Assembly (NCBI RefSeq): GCF_000378625.1
Contig: NZ_KB905170.1
Coordinates: forward strand, 62,001 to 126,000
From: Colwellia piezophila ATCC BAA-637
GTDB taxonomy: Bacteria > Pseudomonadota > Gammaproteobacteria > Enterobacterales > Alteromonadaceae
DNA length: 64,000 nt
Reading direction: 5' to 3'
Part shown: piece after piece, positions 17,101 through 25,980 of the stretch
Layout: every line of letters starts with the position of its first letter
Position numbering within the stretch: the stretch's first letter is position 1
The notes under the pieces: generated by a model
What the model saw: only the letters and a program-made list of their open reading frames with translations
What the model was told of the DNA's origin: nothing
Database searches by the model: none
Position numbers and translations under genes: made by a program

Positions 17101-20013
17101 TTAAGAAAACAATGCTTTAAACTGCTCAGGGATTTTTATAAAATCACCAAATATAGCCAGATGCTTCCTTGGCCTAGAAATAGAAACATATAACTTATTA
17201 AGCTGATCTTTTTTAGTCCAATCTACGTGCTCTGCTCCAGCAAAAATCAAAGTATCAAACTCAAGTCCTTTAATATGTTCAGGGGATGAAAAATGTACTT
17301 TGTATTTCTTCGATAAATCGATATTTTTAGCCACATATGATTCTCTAAAGTCACAGGCTAATGAACTTCTCAAACGTGCTTCTAATTCACACGCTAAGTC
17401 GTGTTGTGGACAAATAACTGCGACAGTTCTACCTTTTGGCTGTAATTTAATAACTTCCAAAATATGTTTATCTAATTTAGAAAACTCAAGATCATAGAGA
17501 ATTGCATCACCATCTAACTTATGTTTTTCCCTTAATAATTCAATATTACTTAAATCATCAAATAACCTTTTATCTTTTTGTATAGTTGCGCGAAATAAAG
17601 AAGAAACTGCGACTAATTGTTGACGGTTTTCTTGTCGTTTATTTTCCCCAAGTAAAACTTTTTCTACAGATTTTTGGTATGGAAAACAATTCCCTGGCTC
17701 ACTAGCACTACCCGAATATAATTGTTGAAATAAATCCCCAACCATTGTTATTGAATCATACTCAGGGTGAGCTTGTCGGCCCATCACAAACACTTGGATT
17801 TCGGAGAAATCTTGTACTTCATCAATAAAAACCGTTCTAAAGTAATTTTCTTGCTCTTCTAAATGAGAGTAGGCTTGTCCTAACTCACTTGCTCCTCGAC
17901 TTATAATTTGAGCAATGGCCAATAAAATATCAACATCATGTTCAGCTAATTTTTGATTACTAACCCTATTGGCAACTAATTTGGCAATGCTATTAGAATC
18001 TTTTAGGCTTTTAATAACATTAGTATATAAATCTGCATATTTTAGGTTACTCAACAGTAGAGTTTTAAGTCGATTTTTTAATAGTGCTTGTAAAGAGGTA
18101 TTAGTTAAAACATCCTCTGTATTTAGGCGTTGTAGTTTTGCCTTGAATGGGTTTTCTAATATTGCCTTTGTTATTTTATTATCTTTAATAATTAATAAAG
18201 TGCCTGCCGCAGCAGAAAAAATCACATCGTCAAATGAACCTACCTTTAGTTCAACTTGAGGCCCAGAAACATCACAATAATACTTATTTTCAGTTAAATC
18301 CTGCCATATTTTATTTGAAGAAGTTGTATTAACTAACGTCCCTGATTGATCAAATATATTACACCCAGTTGCAATCAATCGTTCTAAATCTTGATGAGAA
18401 TTCATAAGGACAGATGCAACAGTTCTTCCTGATAAAAATGCAAATATAACCCCACTTTTTTGTAACGCTGATAATGCCTTTTGATTATCTGAAAACATTT
18501 TCCATTTATTTTCAGCTAGCTTTACCCATGTCCCTTTATCTGTAAACCAGGCTCTATTAATATCATCTAAAAACTTTTTAATCTTAGCGGCATATCCATC
18601 AATATAAAAAGGCGAGGAAATAGATAACGGTGAGTCTAATGAAGACAATATGCCTGACAAACCTTTTATTACATCTTCTTTAAAGTCAGCTAACAGAGCA
18701 TGACCGGTCTCTTCAGGCAAAGATTTGGGCCACTGTACGTTATTTGGAAGAGCTAATGCTGATGGAGCATCACTAACTTTATCTCGTAAAAGAGAGGCTA
18801 TTGACTTATCGACAATAGATAACCAAGACATAGTTGTTTCTGAATGGTAATCGTAATTAACTTTATCTAGTTCGTATTTAGGGTATAGAAGGTTACCTTC
18901 TTCATCTTTATTAACCTTCGGTCTCTGCTCTACATTCAATCTTTTATTCAGGTCATGTTGAAGTTCTTTGTATTCTTTGATGGGAAAATGCGACAGACCT
19001 AATTCATTACAGCTTGCTTTTAAATATTGAATTAACTCACCAGTCTTTACAAAGCCTGCGCTTGATTCTTGAGCGAAAAATCGTCCAGAGTTGTCACCCT
19101 CTAATCGCTCTCCTCCACTAGCTGAATCACAGAGTGTTTTTGCTCTACCTATAGCTACGCAAGTTTTCCCCGACCCTGCAATCCCCTCTATCAACATTGG
19201 ACCTGTATGCACACTACTATCCATTATTTCCAATTGTGTTTCAGTAGGGTTTAAATAAAAGTAATTACTGAGACCAATCAAATCATCTTGTTCAAGGTCA
19301 TTATGGATTATATCTGCAATATCAATTTCAGGTTCATCTTCTAGCTCTATAGTTGTTTCAAAATCGTCTATTTCAATCTCTAAACCACCAAAGTGATTAA
19401 TACTCTCAGGTATAATTGGGGAACTATTTTCTGCTTCACTTACAACTTCTACTCTTTTGTCAAACCACTTTTTAAGACTTTTACTTAAATTCTGAACAGT
19501 TAATACCTCCTTTTTTTCATCAATATTATTCTGGTATTTTTCTTGTCTCATAAATTTGAAATTACGAATATTATCTTCTGCTTCTAAACCTCTAAAACGG
19601 AGGGAATTTCTTATTTCAATAATTTCAAAATCACCTAACCGTTCATTGTGTCCGTCATAACCAATTTTTGCTGACCGACACAATTTTCCATAACTCGAAT
19701 TAGGTGTAGAATAGCCCATACGAGTGGAGGCATAATCACAATTAACCAATGATACTCGATAAGATATTTCACCCAACTTTTCACTTTTTATGACAACCGT
19801 TTTCCCAAAACCATGTCGCCTTAACTCTTTGAATGCTAACTTTCGGGTGACATCGTCTTGATAAATAGTACTAGATTCTTTTCTTTCTACTTCTGATATT
19901 AAGATATCAATATTTTCAAGTTCATTTACTACAGCATGCTTGCAAGACTTAGAAGATGCCTCACTTACATTTTTAATTTGCCTAGGTAATAACCATTCAT
20001 TTTTATTATTCAT
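17101..20013 (-). CDS. SF1 (UvrD/Rep-like) helicase with GreA/GreB-like N-terminal domain
   Basis: The protein is 970 residues. The helicase core carries Walker A EGIAGSGKTCVAIGRA (about 275-290), motif II FIDEVQDF (about 728-735), the GD-QQ motif (VGDLFQQLY), motif V-like HIKGLEFDTLIFAG and motif VI LYVSISRPRKHL (about 940-951). The N-terminal ~70-150 region (FGKTVVIKSEKLGEISYRV ... LGDFEIIEI, with GYSTPNSSYGKL between) resembles the FKBP-like C-terminal domain of GreA/GreB transcript-cleavage factors, suggesting an RNA polymerase contact. That assignment is tentative. GAAGGGAAT precedes the ATG, which overlaps the stop of a 49-codon ORF (TAATG). It could act at stalled polymerases or in defence. 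Confidence 0.8.
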   Translation of the reverse strand: MNNKNEWLLPRQIKNVSEASSKSCKHAVVNELENIDILISEVERKESSTIYQDDVTRKLAFKELRRHGFGKTVVIKSEKLGEISYRVSLVNCDYASTRMGYSTPNSSYGKLCRSAKIGYDGHNERLGDFEIIEIRNSLRFRGLEAEDNIRNFKFMRQEKYQNNIDEKKEVLTVQNLSKSLKKWFDKRVEVVSEAENSSPIIPESINHFGGLEIEIDDFETTIELEDEPEIDIADIIHNDLEQDDLIGLSNYFYLNPTETQLEIMDSSVHTGPMLIEGIAGSGKTCVAIGRAKTLCDSASGGERLEGDNSGRFFAQESSAGFVKTGELIQYLKASCNELGLSHFPIKEYKELQHDLNKRLNVEQRPKVNKDEEGNLLYPKYELDKVNYDYHSETTMSWLSIVDKSIASLLRDKVSDAPSALALPNNVQWPKSLPEETGHALLADFKEDVIKGLSGILSSLDSPLSISSPFYIDGYAAKIKKFLDDINRAWFTDKGTWVKLAENKWKMFSDNQKALSALQKSGVIFAFLSGRTVASVLMNSHQDLERLIATGCNIFDQSGTLVNTTSSNKIWQDLTENKYYCDVSGPQVELKVGSFDDVIFSAAAGTLLIIKDNKITKAILENPFKAKLQRLNTEDVLTNTSLQALLKNRLKTLLLSNLKYADLYTNVIKSLKDSNSIAKLVANRVSNQKLAEHDVDILLAIAQIISRGASELGQAYSHLEEQENYFRTVFIDEVQDFSEIQVFVMGRQAHPEYDSITMVGDLFQQLYSGSASEPGNCFPYQKSVEKVLLGENKRQENRQQLVAVSSLFRATIQKDKRLFDDLSNIELLREKHKLDGDAILYDLEFSKLDKHILEVIKLQPKGRTVAVICPQHDLACELEARLRSSLACDFRESYVAKNIDLSKKYKVHFSSPEHIKGLEFDTLIFAGAEHVDWTKKDQLNKLYVSISRPRKHLAIFGDFIKIPEQFKALFS

Positions 20014-20162
20014 TAATTTATTCCCTTCATATTTGTATTCATTAGTTTTTGAATTCTGCTGTAAATTTCAATTGAATTCAAAGAGTATTCATTACCATTA
20101 AGAGGCAAATTTAAAGCTGATCCGACTCTGCTTTTTAATTCTATTTTCTTGTATCCTAACAT
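20013..20162 (-). CDS. Micro-ORF (49 aa) coupled to the helicase gene
   Basis: An ATG at 20162 opens a 49-codon frame (MLGYKKIELKSRVG at the start, MNTNMKGIN at the end) whose TAA overlaps the helicase ATG by 1 nt. This is a classic translational coupling arrangement. Its ribosome binding site is weak (TTGGAT). It could be a small partner protein, a leader peptide or the 3' end of a degraded gene. No family is recognised. Confidence 0.4.
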   Translation of the reverse strand: MLGYKKIELKSRVGSALNLPLNGNEYSLNSIEIYSRIQKLMNTNMKGIN

Positions 20163-20280
20163 GTTAATCCAAGATGATTTATGACTGGGTTTAGCCGTTT
20201 ACTTAATATTTTCTTCTAAGTATTTAGGCTTATATATAGAAACGACCTTTCTTTTATAAAATTAACAATTAATTTCCAAA

Positions 20281-21192
20281 TCATTCAATTAATGTCTTCA
20301 AACGTTCAATTAGCGATAAAACATCAACGTCTTTTTCCATAACATCTTCTAAAATAAGGTTAAGAGCAGCGTCATGGTTTAGCTCTTGTGCATCTTGAAT
20401 CTCTTGTATTAGTTTTAATGCTTCGTGTTTGTTTAGAGTACGTAATTCATTGGTTCTATTAAGCTCTGCGCTAACTAGCCAAAGCTTTACTCCTGTAACA
20501 CTCAATTCACTTTTGAAAGCAGGTAAATCTGCGGTAGTCATATTAAGTTCTTCCGGACTAAACACTTCGTCTACTATTGCAATTTCATCAGGCTCGAAAT
20601 CAGAGGTTTCTAAATTTGGATCATCAATGTCTTGAATTAAGCTATCGGTATAATGAAGCTTTGTTGGTAGTTCCTTATTAAGTATTTTCATTACTTTTTT
20701 AACCATCAAATTAAGTGCTTTTGCGTCAAGCTGAATATCTAAGTCATATAACACTTTGTCTATTTGGTCTAAAGCTAATTCAGTCCTAATTGCATCAAAA
20801 GCACTTAAACCGCGACTAATGAGTTTGTTTTTTTCACTTTGCACAAGTAATTCCGAACACTTTTTGATATGAGTTTCTATCAACTTTACTAAATGAGATT
20901 GTTGTAATTTTTCGTCTTTAATTGCCTGAGATTGACGTTTTAATTCTTCTCTTTTTGGCGCGGTAAGCTTTTTAATTCGCTTTCTAACTTCTGCTTTGAA
21001 TTGTTCAAGGGCACGATAGTCAGAAGGCGTTGAACTGGTATAAAGAGGCTTCTCAACACCTTCAACAACAACTTTCAGGTGATTTTTGCTAGATTTGCTG
21101 TATGAAAAATCAATGTCATAGGGCATTAACATTATTTTTAATTGTGAAACCACTTTTCGTTGAAACTTAGATAACCATTTATCTGTACACAT
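20281..21192 (-). CDS. Unknown helical protein with HicA-like N-terminus
   Basis: The protein is 303 residues with AAGGAAG before its ATG. Residues ~33-75 contain KNHLKVVVEG, then STPSDYRALEQFKAEVRKR. This resembles the S/G-H-x-K-V...TPSD-RAL pattern of HicA-like small RNA-binding domains found in toxin and phage-type proteins. The rest is helical and charged, with an acidic middle (DIDDPNLETSDFEPDEIAIV). No catalytic site was seen. It lies between the sigma-factor pair and the helicase on the same strand, separated by gaps of 270 and 715 bp. RNA binding is tentative; function is unknown. Confidence 0.55.
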   Translation of the reverse strand: MCTDKWLSKFQRKVVSQLKIMLMPYDIDFSYSKSSKNHLKVVVEGVEKPLYTSSTPSDYRALEQFKAEVRKRIKKLTAPKREELKRQSQAIKDEKLQQSHLVKLIETHIKKCSELLVQSEKNKLISRGLSAFDAIRTELALDQIDKVLYDLDIQLDAKALNLMVKKVMKILNKELPTKLHYTDSLIQDIDDPNLETSDFEPDEIAIVDEVFSPEELNMTTADLPAFKSELSVTGVKLWLVSAELNRTNELRTLNKHEALKLIQEIQDAQELNHDAALNLILEDVMEKDVDVLSLIERLKTLIE

Positions 21193-21907
21193 ACTTTACT
21201 TCCTTAATATTTTTAAATAGTTTAAATTCTCTATTTGAGTTGAAACTTATGCTTCGTTAATTTCTTTATGTTCTGCATAGGTAAACAACCTACATTGGCA
21301 AGAATTAACAAATTAATTTGAAAATATTAATGAACAGCGTTTAGACCCATAAGTTAAACGGTTTCTTTTAAAAAGTGCCGATGTAAAAACTGCTGATAAT
21401 CCACGGTCATTTTTGTCTAAAGGGGATTAAGTGATGCTTTGAACTGCTGATTTATAAAGGTAAGGAAGCTGAAGTTTGGAAATATACTTTACGATGTTGG
21501 TGGTATGAGCTTTTTCTATGTCGTGACATAGTATTTGTGCGATACTTTTTCTATAAAGCCCTGAACTGAATCATTAGTGCTATTTTAAAAAGATAATGCT
21601 ATATGAAGCCAGTTAATTGGCTTTATTTTATTCGGGTATATCAAACATAAAGCCAACAGATAAAATAGGGTATGTCGAAAAGCTGGTGAATATAATGGCA
21701 AACATTATAATACTGGTGAATTAAATAGAGAGATAAAACCATTAATACCTCTTTAGTTGCAAATATACGATTATAGAACGTACTACTTTTTAAAATTAAG
21801 TCGTAATCACGCTTCAAAACAACCTAAAGCGTAACCTAACTACTACTCGAACTCCCTAGTGTAGAATTAATTAATTAACTTCCGTCTATGGGATTTGTTT
21901 TATAAAT
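21193..21907. other. 715-bp gene-free stretch
   Basis: No convincing ORF was found. A hairpin AAGCCA/TGGCTT (21606-21623) followed by TATTTTATT could be a plus-strand terminator with no gene before it. A short direct repeat CTGGTGAATATAA / CTGGTGAATTAAA occurs around 21685-21725. A plus-strand frame near 21445-21560 reads as an uninterrupted but unrecognised peptide and may be a gene remnant. Confidence 0.4.
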
Positions 21908-22495
21908 TTAATTGTCCTTCATAATAATATTTATGCTAATTTTACCTTTGACCCCTCTCATGTTTTCACTATTACTCAAATAGCCACTCCCTTCAGCAGC
22001 CGTGCCTTCTTCATCAACATATATAGTGGCAGTTAATAGATCTTCACCGTCATTTAGAATAGAAATATCTAATGACTTACCAAGATATGATGATAATGAA
22101 CTCTTCATTTGAGCGCTGTTATCTGTATTGGGAGTAAGATATAAGTCAACTTCATTATCTGAGCCTATCACACGTCTTACATCTAATATAAAGCCTGCAC
22201 CACCAAAGTTAATCGGTTGAGAGAACCAATCAGCTAATGAAGTTCCTGATGCTGCGAGTAATACCGTTTCAGCAAATTCGTAAAGGTTTTCTTTCTTTTG
22301 TCTCTTAAATGGAATGATATTTTCTGTAGGTTGTTCAACAGATGAGCCTGCTTTCGCAATAAGTATATCAAGTTCATCCTGCAATGATTTAGGTATCCCT
22401 TCAGCTAATTCTTTATCTACCTCATTAGCCATATCGTTAAAAACATCACTTTCATGCATTAATAAAATCTGTTTCGTTATATTCTGATTTTTCAT
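21908..22495 (-). CDS. Unknown protein coupled to the sigma factor
   Basis: The protein is 195 residues, and its ATG overlaps the stop of the sigma-factor gene (ATGA). Residues 1-80 are helical and polar. A short hydrophobic stretch (YEFAETVLLAASGTSLADWF, about 72-91) is followed by a beta-rich C-terminal half ending in KGKISINIIMKDN. There is no zinc-binding anti-sigma signature and no clear membrane helix, so if it is an anti-sigma factor it is an unusual soluble one. It may be a sensor or co-regulator of the sigma factor. No family is recognised. Confidence 0.6.
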   Translation of the reverse strand: MKNQNITKQILLMHESDVFNDMANEVDKELAEGIPKSLQDELDILIAKAGSSVEQPTENIIPFKRQKKENLYEFAETVLLAASGTSLADWFSQPINFGGAGFILDVRRVIGSDNEVDLYLTPNTDNSAQMKSSLSSYLGKSLDISILNDGEDLLTATIYVDEEGTAAEGSGYLSNSENMRGVKGKISINIIMKDN

Positions 22496-23178
22496 GATGT
22501 TGCCTCTGAATTATCTATTAGTTCTCGTAAAAACTGGATTTGCTCATGCGGATTATTTACGACAACTCCATGACGTTGGGTGCACTCAGATACATTAGCA
22601 ATAAATCGATTTAATTCTTGCGTTGGATTGGTAGAACTATAGCCGACATGAATAGCTAATTTATTTAATGGCAAATCATATTCATTAAAATCCCAAAAAG
22701 CCGCCTCGAAAAATTTTCGTGTATCAAAATTAGATATATTAAGCAGTAATTTATCAAAACAACTTTTTATCCATTGATATGCTTCTTTTACAAAAATATA
22801 TTGTTCAGGGTTTTCAACTTGTGAAAGTGCTATCTCACTTTCACAAGTATCTTCTATTGGATTGTTCGTAATGCCTATATACGGTCCACTTAAAGGCTCC
22901 CTTTCTGCTTTGGGTAACCTTCGGATAAAGCCCAATACTATCAACTGATCCATATAACAAGAATGGACAGTTCGCCTTATATAACTAGTTATCATTTTTC
23001 GATCATCTTCAGATTCAAACTTATTTTCATCAAAAAAATTCTGTTTAAATAACTTAAGGAAGACCTCTTGAACAACATCATCAACAAAACCTTTGTGGTC
23101 TGGAGACTTTATTTTCCATGCCGTTATTTTTTTGATTAACAACAAGTACTCAGCTAACTCCTTATTGTTTGCTCTCAT
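22492..23178 (-). CDS. ECF-like sigma-70 family RNA polymerase factor
   Basis: The protein is 228 residues from Met at 23178, which has AAGGAT about nine bases upstream. The Met at 23199 lacks one. Region 2 is recognisable as FVDDVVQEVFLKLFKQNFF (polymerase core contact), continuing into TSYIRRTVHSCYMD. The C-terminal part has a helix-turn-helix-like segment (LPLNKLAIHVGYSSTNPTQE) that would correspond to region 4. The spacing between the two is longer than in typical ECF factors. The neighbouring 195-residue gene overlaps it. The sigma factor may direct island genes. The family is probable; the regulon is unknown. Confidence 0.75.
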   Translation of the reverse strand: MRANNKELAEYLLLIKKITAWKIKSPDHKGFVDDVVQEVFLKLFKQNFFDENKFESEDDRKMITSYIRRTVHSCYMDQLIVLGFIRRLPKAEREPLSGPYIGITNNPIEDTCESEIALSQVENPEQYIFVKEAYQWIKSCFDKLLLNISNFDTRKFFEAAFWDFNEYDLPLNKLAIHVGYSSTNPTQELNRFIANVSECTQRHGVVVNNPHEQIQFLRELIDNSEATS

Positions 23179-23717
23179 GAAATTACTATCCTTATTCATT
23201 TAAATAATACAGATGAAATATCAGTATATGGCATTAAAGAGTTCATTCAAATGGAATGAGTTATACCATTCTTAACTTAGAGGTTTAGTTTTTATATCCT
23301 GCCCTCTTAGCCAGATAACTTCGCCAGTACTTTTGAAGCCTATAGCCTTGTAACGATGCTTTACTAACTTCACCTAACCAAACGTCTTGAACCAAACTAG
23401 GTTATGGACAAGCTTTTCCTATTCGTTCAATTACCTAAGTTTTCGTGTTCATATAGAGAAACTAGCTACTGATGTGAAAATTAACATTTAATTTAAAATA
23501 AAATTTCGACATATTATGCTTTTATAATTTTCATATGGTGCATCAAGACTTCAATTGGGTCTTTTTCTTTTTGTTAAAGTATCACTTAAAGTTTGATGAG
23601 GGGCATGATAGCGCCTCTAAATTAGGTGGCCAAACTAGCGATGCTACTACAACATAAAGTTATGCTGTTATCTTGCCGTAGCTGGGAGCTTGTGAAAACT
23701 GTTTGCTGTTTAATTAA
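23179..23717. other. 540-bp gene-free stretch upstream of the sigma factor
   Basis: This stretch is AT-rich and contains ATTAACATTTAATTTAAA (from 23480), matching part of the duplicated leaders (5983 and 11761), and CCTCTAAATTAGGTGGCCAAA at 23614-23634, which is the inverse complement of 6103-6122 with one added base. No ORF was recognised. Confidence 0.5.
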
Positions 23718-24638
23718 TTAAGGATGTCGTTTATCGTGTGGATAGCCGTTGTCTAAAAGCAAAACATCCTTACTAAATAACTCACTGTTACCATCCCTCA
23801 ATATTAATTCCCCTGTATATTTAAAAGCTTTATGTTCTCGCATTATTCGCTTTTCTTCGTCTTGTGCATCAATACCAAACGGGTGAAATTTTTCAGATAA
23901 TACGGTAATTTTACTTTTATCTTTTCTAAAGCGTTCTTTGACTGTTAAGTTCGTTATGCCTATTTTGTAGCAAAGCTGATTTCTAGTCTCAACACGTAAG
24001 TAATAAAGTGTTGCGGGTATAATTGGGTTAAAGCCGCTTTTAGCACAAGATGGACAGCCTTTAGCAGCTAAGTGACCGTCAGGCGTTTGGAGAAAGCCTT
24101 CATGTATATGGCAAATTATTTTTATCTTTGTGATGTTGTTAATGTAATTAACTAACGAATAATCATAGGTTTCACCGTGTATTCGTTTAGCTTTCTCTAT
24201 AAAAATTAACGTAGTGCATGTTTTCATTTTTGCTGTTAATTCATTGCCGCAATCATTACAGCCTTTACCAGCTAAGTGAGCATCGGGTGTTTGGAAGAAC
24301 TCTTTATGTACACTGCATATTATGGTTACAGGTGTATCGCAATTAACATAATCAACCTTTGAGTAGTCATATCTTTTTTTATGTATAGCTTTAGCTTTTT
24401 TTATGAAATCTGGAGTGTTGGAGCTTAATTTTTTTGCTGTCGATTGGCTGCTGCAAGCATTGCAACTGTGACCCTTTAAGTGATTTGATGGTAATTGTTT
24501 AAATCGACCGTGTACTGAGCAAATAATAAATACATTTGTAAGTGCATTTTTGTACTTCACTAAAGAATAATCGAACCTATCGCCATGCACTTTTTTGGCT
24601 CTAAGAATAAACTCCTCTTTCGTAAATGCTTTTCCCAT
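23718..24638 (-). CDS. GIY-YIG-like protein with three zinc-ribbon-type repeats
   Basis: The protein is 306 residues. Three ~65-residue repeats follow the pattern F-x-x-[KR]-A-K-x-x-H-x-x-x-[YF]-DYS-x-V-x-Y ... I-C-x-x-H-x-x-F-x-Q-x-P-x-x-H-L-x-x-x-x-C-x-x-C, with His/Cys spaced to bind zinc. The C-terminal ~100 residues start LYYLRVETRNQLCYKIGITN and continue ERFRKD, resembling GIY-YIG/T5orf172-like nuclease domains (Y-Y ... Y-K-I-G-I-T-N ... R). Proteins of this layout are common in phages and mobile elements as free-standing endonucleases. It is a paralogue of the next gene (24796-25980). Nuclease activity is probable but untested; the target is unknown. Confidence 0.7.
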   Translation of the reverse strand: MGKAFTKEEFILRAKKVHGDRFDYSLVKYKNALTNVFIICSVHGRFKQLPSNHLKGHSCNACSSQSTAKKLSSNTPDFIKKAKAIHKKRYDYSKVDYVNCDTPVTIICSVHKEFFQTPDAHLAGKGCNDCGNELTAKMKTCTTLIFIEKAKRIHGETYDYSLVNYINNITKIKIICHIHEGFLQTPDGHLAAKGCPSCAKSGFNPIIPATLYYLRVETRNQLCYKIGITNLTVKERFRKDKSKITVLSEKFHPFGIDAQDEEKRIMREHKAFKYTGELILRDGNSELFSKDVLLLDNGYPHDKRHP

Positions 24639-24795
24639 TATCTACTTCTTCATTTCAAATTTTAGTGTGGGAGAGTAATAAAGTATCATACTCAAAAATC
24701 GGTTAAGCAGTTTCAGCTTTTGAACTCAAGCACCAAGCGGTGATAGAGGCTTTAACTCAAAGAGGCAGTTCTTGAGTGCCTCGGTATCCATTTTG

Positions 24796-25980
24796 CTACT
24801 CTATACCTAATGTGAGTTGAGTTGGTCTGTGTAGTAAGTTTGCATTAACGTCTATTACGTCAACAGGACTTCCTGAGGCTGTACAATCAAGCTCTAAAAT
24901 ATCCCTAGTAAACAACTCTGTGTTGCCAGCACCTATCAGCACATTTGGTCCATAATATTTTTCATGTAAAAACTGCTGTAGTATTTCAGTTTCATGCTTT
25001 TTAGCTTCTAACCCTACCTTAAATTCCCATTCTTTGATGACTCTTATTCGAGCAAGATCTTTTGATGAAAATCTACGGTGAATAGTGAGATTAGTTATAC
25101 CTATTTTGTATAAAATTCCACCGTCATCTTTATTTACAGCGATATAATAAAGTATGCCAGACTTGGTTTGATCAAAGCCAGATATAGCACAACCAGGACA
25201 ACCTGCTTGATTAGTTCCAATGTGATTACTAGGAGACTGTAGGAAGTGACCATGCTTCTTACAGACAATTTCTACTTTCACAGAGCTAGTTTCATAATTT
25301 ACTTTTGAATAATCATAGCTGTCACCATGAATGGCTACGGCTTGTGTTTTGAATTCTTCAAGAGATTTTCTTCTTTTTACACCCGCAACTATATCGCTGC
25401 ATTTTGAGCAGCCAAATCCTAGAATATGATTATATGGGTTCTGTTCAAACACACCATGAGTTGAACAGATAATTTTGATGTTACTTTGTGCATTTTGATA
25501 GTTGGCCAATGAATAATCGTATACTCCACCATGAGCTTCTTTAGCTTTACTTAAAAACTCTTCTTGAGTGAAACTTAACTTCTGAGCAACTTCTTCACGG
25601 CCACATTCGTCACACCCAAACCCTCTTAAATGTGACATAACTCTTTGTAAAAATGAGCCGTGTTCGGGGCAAATGATTTCAACTTTAGACTCAACATTTT
25701 TGAACTTTACTCTAGAGTAGTCATATTGACAGTGATGAAAATTCTTAGCACGTTCAATAAACTTCCCAATTGATAGAGGCTTATTACCACCACATTCATG
25801 GCACCCATGTCCAGTGCTAGCATGATTGGCGGGGGTTTGTTCAAACTCACCATGTTCAGGACAAATTATCGTGACCTTTTTTATCGCTGCCAAATATTTA
25901 ACTTTTGAATAGTCGTACTTATTACCGTGTTTTTCACGGGCTTTATTTATAAAATCTTTAGTTGTGACTCGTTTAGACAT
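24796..25980 (-). CDS. GIY-YIG-like protein with four zinc-ribbon-type repeats
   Basis: The protein is 394 residues and a paralogue of 23718-24638, with four rather than three of the same H/C-rich repeats (for example YDYSKVKY, IICPEHGEFEQTP, GCHECGG) and the same C-terminal domain starting ILYYIAVNKDDGGILYKIGI and continuing TIHRRFSSKD. The ATG has a TAGGA element seven bases upstream. The different repeat number suggests duplication or loss of modules, perhaps altering DNA recognition. The pair probably entered as mobile-element cargo. Function is inferred from the domain only. Confidence 0.7.
   Translation of the reverse strand: MSKRVTTKDFINKAREKHGNKYDYSKVKYLAAIKKVTIICPEHGEFEQTPANHASTGHGCHECGGNKPLSIGKFIERAKNFHHCQYDYSRVKFKNVESKVEIICPEHGSFLQRVMSHLRGFGCDECGREEVAQKLSFTQEEFLSKAKEAHGGVYDYSLANYQNAQSNIKIICSTHGVFEQNPYNHILGFGCSKCSDIVAGVKRRKSLEEFKTQAVAIHGDSYDYSKVNYETSSVKVEIVCKKHGHFLQSPSNHIGTNQAGCPGCAISGFDQTKSGILYYIAVNKDDGGILYKIGITNLTIHRRFSSKDLARIRVIKEWEFKVGLEAKKHETEILQQFLHEKYYGPNVLIGAGNTELFTRDILELDCTASGSPVDVIDVNANLLHRPTQLTLGIE

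Noticed and set aside
21445-21560. Plus-strand peptide as a transposase remnant
   Set aside because: Aromatic-rich but no recognisable transposase motif; left as an unexplained fragment.
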